From an uncultured Saprospiraceae bacterium (lineage in GTDB: Bacteria; Bacteroidota; Bacteroidia; Chitinophagales; Saprospiraceae), in NCBI GenBank assembly GCA_938022935.1, contig CALIHL010000008.1, positions 1 to 39,946 of the forward strand: 39,946 nucleotides of DNA, given 5' to 3'. The stretch's first letter is position 1; each line of letters starts with the position of its first letter. Below, piece by piece: positions 34,639-39,946 of this stretch. The notes beneath the pieces were generated by a model, which made no database searches, was not told where the DNA came from, and saw only the letters and a list, made by a program, of their open reading frames with translations. Position numbers and translations under genes: made by a program.

Positions 34639-35481
34639 ATGAATTTGATTCATGAGCTATCTTCTTTTCTCAACCAACCTTTCCCGGAGGATGAAAGTAG
34701 GTTTGGTACGCCAAAGACAGCTTTAATCGTCAGTATTTTCATTACTCTCTTTTTAATCATATTCGAGCCGTTTGGCATCTCAACTTTAGGTTCTGATCGA
34801 TATTGGGTTTGTGCTGGGTTTGGAGCAGTCACTTTCTTTTCGAGTCTACTATATGAATATGCGTTTGGACATGTCTTCAAGCTCAAAGGCAAAGGACAAA
34901 AGTGGACATATGGCAAGTGGATCATCTATAATCTAGCATTGATGCTCTTCATCAGCTTAGCCAACTTTTTATATGCACGGTTGGCCATATTCGGTTATAT
35001 CATTTGGTCATTACTACCAGATATGATCTACGGTACATTTATGGTGGGCATCATACCAGTTCTTGCCATCGGTGCCTTTGCATTGTTGATAGCCGAAAGA
35101 AGACATATAGAGATGGCTGCTGAGATAAATGCCAAGACATCTGATCCGGGACCTGCAACAGAAAGTAGTCTTCAAAAAACTCTTTTTGGTATTCCATTGA
35201 GTCAGATCAGATACGTTGAAGCCCTACAGAACTACGTGAAAGTCGGTTTTCTTGAAACTTCGGGTCAACATGCTACCAAGACCGAAAGAGCAACTATCAA
35301 ACAAATCTTGGAAGAAACAAAGGGTAGTTCGATAGTTAAATGCCATCGATCATTCCTTGTTAATCGAGATGCTATCACTTCTACCAAAGGTAATGCGCAA
35401 GGTTTGCTTCTTAGCCTCTCAGACTGTCCATCGTCTATACCTGTATCTAGAAGCTTTATTCCATTATTTCGAACCAATTAG
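34639..35481 (+). CDS. Membrane-anchored LytTR DNA-binding regulator
   Basis: The 280-residue protein has four membrane helices (about 27-46, 54-71, 92-115 and 127-150) and a C-terminal LytTR DNA-binding domain from about residue 180. The domain markers are IPLSQIRYVEALQNYVKVGF and IVKCHRSFLVNRDAI. There is no receiver domain, so control by phosphorylation is not expected; it probably senses something in or across the membrane directly. Target genes are unknown; the downstream amidohydrolase is a candidate. It starts 24 bases after tRNA-Pro. Confidence 0.88.
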   Translation: MNLIHELSSFLNQPFPEDESRFGTPKTALIVSIFITLFLIIFEPFGISTLGSDRYWVCAGFGAVTFFSSLLYEYAFGHVFKLKGKGQKWTYGKWIIYNLALMLFISLANFLYARLAIFGYIIWSLLPDMIYGTFMVGIIPVLAIGAFALLIAERRHIEMAAEINAKTSDPGPATESSLQKTLFGIPLSQIRYVEALQNYVKVGFLETSGQHATKTERATIKQILEETKGSSIVKCHRSFLVNRDAITSTKGNAQGLLLSLSDCPSSIPVSRSFIPLFRTN

Positions 35482-35573
35482 GCCATTCAAGCCTGTATTT
35501 CGGCCCAAAACCTTGCAGACTATCCCAAGTGATCTGCAATCCATCCCCATTCTTGCAGCTCATCACTTTACTC

Positions 35574-35604
35574 TTTGAAGCTGCCCTATTCCAATCTATG
35601 TTTG
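35574..35604 (+). promoter_or_regulatory. Full Bacteroidetes promoter before the amidohydrolase
   Basis: TTTG at 35574-35577, a 19-base spacer and TATGTTTG at 35597-35604 match the Bacteroidetes consensus exactly. The transcript should begin near 35611, giving a leader of about 20 bases before ATG 35633. Confidence 0.75.
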
Positions 35605-35632
35605 GATTATCAATTATAAAAACACAACCACT

Positions 35633-37159
35633 ATGAACATCAAAAAAGGCCTTAAATACTTCTTTATTCTAATCATCATTTTATTGATCATAACAACTTT
35701 ATTGTTTAACAGAATGGGTAAACAGATTTATGGTGGATTAACTGAGCAAGTCGACTATGAGCAGTTCGAGCCTCAAAGTGGATCATTTGCGATAGCGAAT
35801 GCAAACGTCTTATCACAAGAGGGAGATCGCTTCATCTCTGGGCAGACAGTGACGATAAAAGATGGCTTGATTCAGACGATAGATTCTGTAGAAGCAACAT
35901 CGGACCAGTTTACCATCATTGATGGTTCTGGCAAATACCTCATCCCAGGATTGATCGATGCTCATGTACACTTGTTCCAAAGTCCTAATGACTTATTGCT
36001 ATATGTTGCCAATGGTGTCACTGAGATCAGAGAGCTGATAGGTGAAGAGGATCATCTAAAATGGAAGCAACAAATAGAAGAAGGGCGTATAGGTCCAAAA
36101 ATGTTCGTTGCCACTCCAAGACTTGGAAGTTTTTCTAAAATAGAAGGATTGTTTATGGAACAGTCGCAAGGATTTATAAATGTGCCTGACGCTGCATCAG
36201 CTAAACAGACTATCAAGCAACTGCATGCTGACGGATATCAAGGAGTCAAGATCTACAGCCAGCTCAATCGAGAAAGTTATATCGCCATTGCAAAGACAGC
36301 AAAGGAGCTAGGCATGCCTATCTTTGGACATATCCCTTGGGCTGTTTCTTATGATGACATTTACAACCACGGTCAATCAGGTATTGCCCACTTCGAAGAA
36401 GTGATGAATGCTCTAGCTAGAGAGTTTGATGACTATGGCAACTTTGGTGGACACGAAGAAGAGTTTCTCGATTTTGTAAAGGAAAGAAGTGATGACCTCG
36501 CCCAAAACTTAATCAAGAATGACATCACTGTCACTTCTACCCTATGGCTGACGGAGAGCTTTGTCAACCAAAAATTTGACCTCGATAAAGTACTTCACGA
36601 TGTAGAACTCGCTTATCAAAACCCAGGCATCAGCGAATGGTCAAAATACATCCCCGGCGGATTAGGCTGGCTTCCAGAAGTGAATAGATACAAGCTGAAT
36701 GAAGCATTATCACCTGAAGAATTAGAGGGACTCAAATCATTTTGGACTACATATGGAAAAGCATGTGCGCTTATCGCAAATAACTTAAGTAAGAAGGGCG
36801 TGAAAATCATGGCTGGCACAGATGCTAACCTTCCTCCTACCGTTCCAGGTTTTTAACTACATGATGAGTTAGGAAGTCTCAATCGTGCAGGTTTATCTGC
36901 GGCGGAAGCGCTGCGTTCGGCTACCAGGAATCCTGCAGATTGGCTCAAAAGTAAAACTGGTAAGATTGCAATAGGTTACAACGCCAATCTCGTATTGTTA
37001 GACAAGAACCCTTTAGAGAATATTAGCAATACTAAAGCGATTAACACTGTCATCTTAGAAGGAAAGGTATTTAATCGTTCATTGTTAGATCAGATGTTAT
37101 CCGCTGTAAAGGAAGCTAATGATCGGAGCAGAAAGATTTCAATTGATGAGTTTGAATAA
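35633..37159 (+). pseudogene. Amidohydrolase interrupted by an in-frame TAA
   Basis: The frame reads as one 508-codon amidohydrolase with TAA at codon 408 (36854-36856). After it the same frame continues without further stops: LHDELGSLNRAGLSAAEALR, then ATRNPADWLKSKTGKIAIG, to TAA at 37157. An N-terminal helix (about 9-25) anchors it. Metal-site motifs DAHVH (His111, His113) and AGTDANLP (Asp397) lie before the stop, so a 407-residue product would keep the ligands but lose the final helices and the beta-sandwich strands. No frameshift is needed; one base change (for example TCA to TAA) explains it. A sequencing error or recent decay are both possible. Substrate unknown. Confidence 0.8.
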
Positions 37160-37223
37160 TAGAGAACAGAATAATTGCTAGTTTTAATGAAGAAGTCGGT
37201 ATTCCATTTTATCCCTGCTCTAT

Positions 37224-37274
37224 GGGCGATGTGATCAATCATACAAATTACTTCTATATTTGATCACATCGTCC
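37224..37274. promoter_or_regulatory. 15-bp inverted repeat over the sulfatase promoter
   Basis: GGGCGATGTGATCAA at 37224-37238 and TTGATCACATCGTCC at 37260-37274 are reverse complements with a single mismatch (wobble in RNA). The right arm begins inside a -7-like box, TATATTTG at 37255-37262, and the left arm covers the -33 region. This is operator geometry for the sulfatase gene starting at 37283. Confidence 0.6.
37255..37262 (+). promoter_or_regulatory. -7 box of the sulfatase promoter
   Basis: TATATTTG matches TAnnTTTG, 20 bases before the sulfatase ATG. The -33 region (37232-37235) reads TGAT rather than TTTG, which suits a promoter needing an activator or held by a repressor. Confidence 0.5.
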
Positions 37275-37282
37275 AATTCAAA

Positions 37283-38872
37283 ATGAGCCAGAGAGACAAC
37301 ATAAAAAAAGCAATCCTATACATAATCTTTCTGCTATTCATAGGAACCAGCTGTCAAGTAGCGCGTGATAGCCAACCACTTCCCAACATCATCGTCGTAC
37401 TCGCCGATGATTTAGGCTATGGCGATATATCCTCTTATTACGAAAGCAACAAAATAAAAACGCCTAACATTGATAGAATAGGAATTGAAGGCATGCGCTT
37501 TACGGATGCTCATAGTCCTTCTTCTGTATGTACGCCCACTCGTTATGGACTAATTACTGGAAGATACAGCTGGAGAAGCAAACTTAAGAGCGGCGTGCTG
37601 ACAGGGAAATCAAAAGCACTCATCCCAAGTTCTAGAAGCACTATAGCTTCAATATTAAAAGACAAAGGGTATCAAACCGGCTTTGTTGGAAAGTGGCACT
37701 TAGGTTGGGACTGGGCACAAATCAACCCTGTAGACACTACAGGTGAAGGATGGGATGAAAAAGACTTTTCAAATATTGACTTTACCAAACCTGTTCAGAA
37801 CACACCCAATGACTTAGGCTTTAATTATAGTTACGGACATTCTGGATCGCTTGACATGGCACCTTACGTCTATGTCGAAAATGGAAGAGCCACAGAAGTG
37901 CCAGACTCAACCACAGTCAACACTGGAAAATATTCGTGGTGGCGCAAAGGACCTACATCCAGTGATTTTATCCACGATGAAGTAACACCCCATTTTTTCA
38001 ACAAGAGCATCTCTTATATTAAAGACCATGCTCAAAAAGAAGATCCGTTCTTTCTGTATCTCGCTCTCCCTTCTCCACACACACCTATTCTACCGACTGA
38101 AGAATGGGCGGGAAAAAGTGGACTCAATCCTTATGGCGACTTTATGCTCTTGATAGATGACTATATGGGCAAGCTCTTAGAAGCCATAGAAGAACAAGGC
38201 ATAGATGACAACACCATTGTAATATTTTCAAGTGACAATGGCTGCTCTCCTGCTGCCAAGATTGATGAGTTAGTTGCAGAAGGCCATTATCCTAATTCTA
38301 TATATCGGGGGCACAAAGCTGACATCTTTGAAGGTGGTCATCGAGTCCCTTTTCTAATTAAGTGGCCCAATGGTATAAAGAACAATAGTGTTTCTGATGA
38401 GACGATATGTCTAACAGATCTGATGGCAACATTCTCTGATATCGTCAGTCATGAATTACAAGACAATGAAGGAGAAGACAGTTTTAACATATTGCCTATT
38501 CTTGAATCAAGATCTTTGACTGCTCCCATCAGAGAAGCAACAGTTCATCACTCTATCAATGGAAGCTTTGCAATCAGAAAAGACAAATGGAAATTAATCA
38601 TGTGCCCAGGCTCTGGTGGTTGGAGCTATCCAAAACCAAATGAAAAATCCATCATTGATACTTTACCAAAGGTGCAGCTATACGACCTTGCCAGTGACCC
38701 TAAAGAGTCACTTAACTTAGTTTCCTCTCACCCTGAGAAAGTCAAAGAATTAAGGTCCTTACTCTCAAAGTACATCACTGAAGGGAGAAGCACTCCTGGA
38801 GTATCTCAATCCAATGACGCCATAGATAGAGAGTGGAAGCAAGTGGCGTTTTTAAGTGATACCGAAGAATAA
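37283..38872 (+). CDS. Sulfatase, lipoprotein (formylglycine type)
   Basis: The 529-residue protein has a signal with lipobox GTSC (Cys24) and a sulfatase domain of the arylsulfatase A kind. Metal ligands lie in LADDLGYGD (Asp42, Asp43); the catalytic Cys83 is in CTPTR (C-x-P-x-R), to be turned into formylglycine by a maturase not in this window. VGKWHLG, PSPHTP and SSDNGCSP are the further active-site blocks. It would remove sulfate groups from sugars at the cell surface, a common trait of marine Bacteroidetes. It lies behind a 15-bp inverted repeat over its promoter. No carbohydrate-uptake genes are beside it. Confidence 0.93.
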   Translation: MSQRDNIKKAILYIIFLLFIGTSCQVARDSQPLPNIIVVLADDLGYGDISSYYESNKIKTPNIDRIGIEGMRFTDAHSPSSVCTPTRYGLITGRYSWRSKLKSGVLTGKSKALIPSSRSTIASILKDKGYQTGFVGKWHLGWDWAQINPVDTTGEGWDEKDFSNIDFTKPVQNTPNDLGFNYSYGHSGSLDMAPYVYVENGRATEVPDSTTVNTGKYSWWRKGPTSSDFIHDEVTPHFFNKSISYIKDHAQKEDPFFLYLALPSPHTPILPTEEWAGKSGLNPYGDFMLLIDDYMGKLLEAIEEQGIDDNTIVIFSSDNGCSPAAKIDELVAEGHYPNSIYRGHKADIFEGGHRVPFLIKWPNGIKNNSVSDETICLTDLMATFSDIVSHELQDNEGEDSFNILPILESRSLTAPIREATVHHSINGSFAIRKDKWKLIMCPGSGGWSYPKPNEKSIIDTLPKVQLYDLASDPKESLNLVSSHPEKVKELRSLLSKYITEGRSTPGVSQSNDAIDREWKQVAFLSDTEE

Positions 38873-38892
38873 ATCTTCCTTACTTTCGCTCC

Positions 38893-39573
38893 ATGACATT
38901 TGCAGAACAAGTCATTAGCTTTCATCGAAAACTAAAGCCCAATTGGAAAATCCCAAAAGAGATAGGACTCATCTACCCTTTTGAGCAAGACGAGACCTGG
39001 GAGGTTTTTGAAGCTTTTTACCACAAATACTTTAGTGATAAAAAGCAGAGGACATTTCTGTTTGGGATCAATCCAGGGAGATTAGGTGCTGGTGTCACAG
39101 GTGTACCTTTCACAGATCCTAAGATCTTAGAAAGTGTCATTGGCATCAAGAATACATTTCATAAACGCAATGAACTCTCAGCACTCTTTGTCTACGATAT
39201 GATAGAGGCATTAGGAGGCGTGAAGAAATTCTATAAAAACTACTACATCACCTCCGTTTGCCCACTCGGCTTTATCGGCAAGGGCAAGAATGTGAATTAT
39301 TATGATCAAAAAGATCTCCAAGAAGCAGTCGAACCACACATCATCAAAAACATCAAGACGCAAATCAAATTTGGTGCAAACATGAAAGTCGCCTTCTCTA
39401 TGGGACAAGGCAAAAACTTCAAGTATCTCAAAAAGCTAAATGATCAGTATCAGTTCTTTGAAGAGATACAACCGCTACCACATCCAAGATGGGTGATGCA
39501 GTATCGGCTAAAGCGCAAGCAAGAGTATATAGATGAATATGCGATGAAGCTTACAGCGGCTATTAAAAAGTAG
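38893..39573 (+). CDS. Uracil-DNA glycosylase, SMUG2/DUF4918 type
   Basis: The 226-residue protein has the SMUG2-like layout. Motif 1 is FGINPGRLGAGVTGVPF (from residue 57), with the catalytic water-binding Asn60, and motif 2 is LPHPRW (His197-Pro-Arg-Trp). The middle block YYITSVCPLGFIGKG fits the same family. It would excise uracil or related bases from DNA in base-excision repair. There is no signal peptide, as expected. It starts 20 bases after the sulfatase stop, without obvious functional tie. Confidence 0.88.
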   Translation: MTFAEQVISFHRKLKPNWKIPKEIGLIYPFEQDETWEVFEAFYHKYFSDKKQRTFLFGINPGRLGAGVTGVPFTDPKILESVIGIKNTFHKRNELSALFVYDMIEALGGVKKFYKNYYITSVCPLGFIGKGKNVNYYDQKDLQEAVEPHIIKNIKTQIKFGANMKVAFSMGQGKNFKYLKKLNDQYQFFEEIQPLPHPRWVMQYRLKRKQEYIDEYAMKLTAAIKK

Positions 39574-39716
39574 CCTTTTGACTCTGCTCTACTGCTGATT
39601 GAGCAATTAAAACCATCTTTTAATCTACATTTTGACCCACTTTGGTCGATTAAGCCCGCTGTATCTATAGGGCAGATGATACATTCGTACCATTCACACT
39701 AACTAATCAAACAGAT

Positions 39717-39946
39717 ATGAAATACTCAATTCAACTTCTTGTAATGGCTGTTCTTGCCATATCCAGCCAATCAGTGGAAGCAGCAGACTCTGAGATCAGG
39801 GACCTAAAGTCCTTCTCAGGTATATCAGTTGCCGCTGGAGTAGATGCCACCCTCGTCAAGGGAAATGAAAACTCAATCGAGATCTCAGTGTCAGGCATTG
39901 AGTTGGATAAGATAACCACCAAGGTATCAGGCGACGTACTCAAAGT
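39717..39946 (+). CDS. GIN-domain (DUF2807) exported protein, 5' part
   Basis: The frame begins at ATG 39717 and runs off the window end; 76 codons are visible. A signal peptide (MKYSIQLLVMAVLAISSQSV) is followed by the DUF2807 start FSGISVAAGVDATLVKGNEN and EISVSGIELDKITTKVSGDV. This putative auto-transporter adhesin head/GIN domain is a beta-helix of unknown role, common in Bacteroidetes. No clear promoter match lies in the 143-base gap before it. Confidence 0.82.
   Translation, partial: MKYSIQLLVMAVLAISSQSVEAADSEIRDLKSFSGISVAAGVDATLVKGNENSIEISVSGIELDKITTKVSGDVLK

Noticed and set aside
37224-37274. CRP-type binding site (TGTGA ... TCACA)
   Set aside because: The half-sites are about 29 bases apart instead of six, so a standard CRP site does not fit.

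Overview
The window looks like a chromosomal segment of a marine-type Bacteroidetes, most likely of the Saprospira/Lewinella kind. This rests on gene content, not on a search. The content includes a complete Bacteroides-aerotolerance (bat) operon, PspC/PadR, SMUG2-type uracil-DNA glycosylase, quinone-dependent Mqo, an LptB locus, secreted sulfatase and DUF1501/PSD1 proteins, and GIN-domain (DUF2807) protein. Base composition is moderately AT-rich. Several intergenic regions carry the Bacteroidetes promoter pattern TTTG/TTG-N19-20-TAnnTTTG, and Shine-Dalgarno sequences are weak. I see no phage, transposase, CRISPR array or rRNA.

Layout. 1-736: end of the 2-oxoglutarate dehydrogenase E2 gene and a five-helix membrane protein. 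737-1800: a gene-poor, hairpin- and repeat-rich stretch holding only a 30-residue membrane peptide and its terminator. 1809-7952 (minus): aminotransferase V, DUF1501 and a large cytochrome-c-like PSCyt1/PSCyt2/LamG/PSD1 lipoprotein, probably one operon for an exported process. 8102-13020 (plus): gamma-glutamyltransferase, malate:quinone oxidoreductase and a class-C beta-lactamase-like serine hydrolase. 13035-15499 (minus): asparaginyl-tRNA synthetase followed by a quinone-oxidoreductase-like enzyme.

15809-25074 (minus) is the bat operon, read as moxR, unknown secreted protein, DUF58, membrane protein, batA, batB, batC, short batD-like gene, batD. Most spacings are overlaps or short gaps. MoxR ATPase, DUF58 and two membrane-anchored vWA proteins, with the TPR and Ig-like partners, should form an envelope complex. 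25184-29137 (minus) is an overlapping chain xerD, Ig-like lipoprotein, lptB and two small lipoproteins. 29208-31728 (minus) is padR, pspC in two frames, and an NTF2-like secreted protein.

31879-32466 is a NodB-type deacetylase. The plus strand from 32595 carries gltX with a small overlapping gene, tRNA-Val(GAC), tRNA-Pro(GGG), a membrane-anchored LytTR regulator, an amidohydrolase broken by an in-frame TAA, a lipoprotein sulfatase behind a long inverted repeat, a SMUG2-like glycosylase, and the start of a GIN-domain protein.

The points most worth following are: the PspC protein split at a run of ten A with an open linker and a downstream hairpin; the nonsense codon in the amidohydrolase; the inverted repeat lying over the sulfatase promoter; the extra DUF3298-like secreted gene inside the bat operon; and the structured non-coding stretch near the left end. 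All family names come from motifs I can read. No database search was run.
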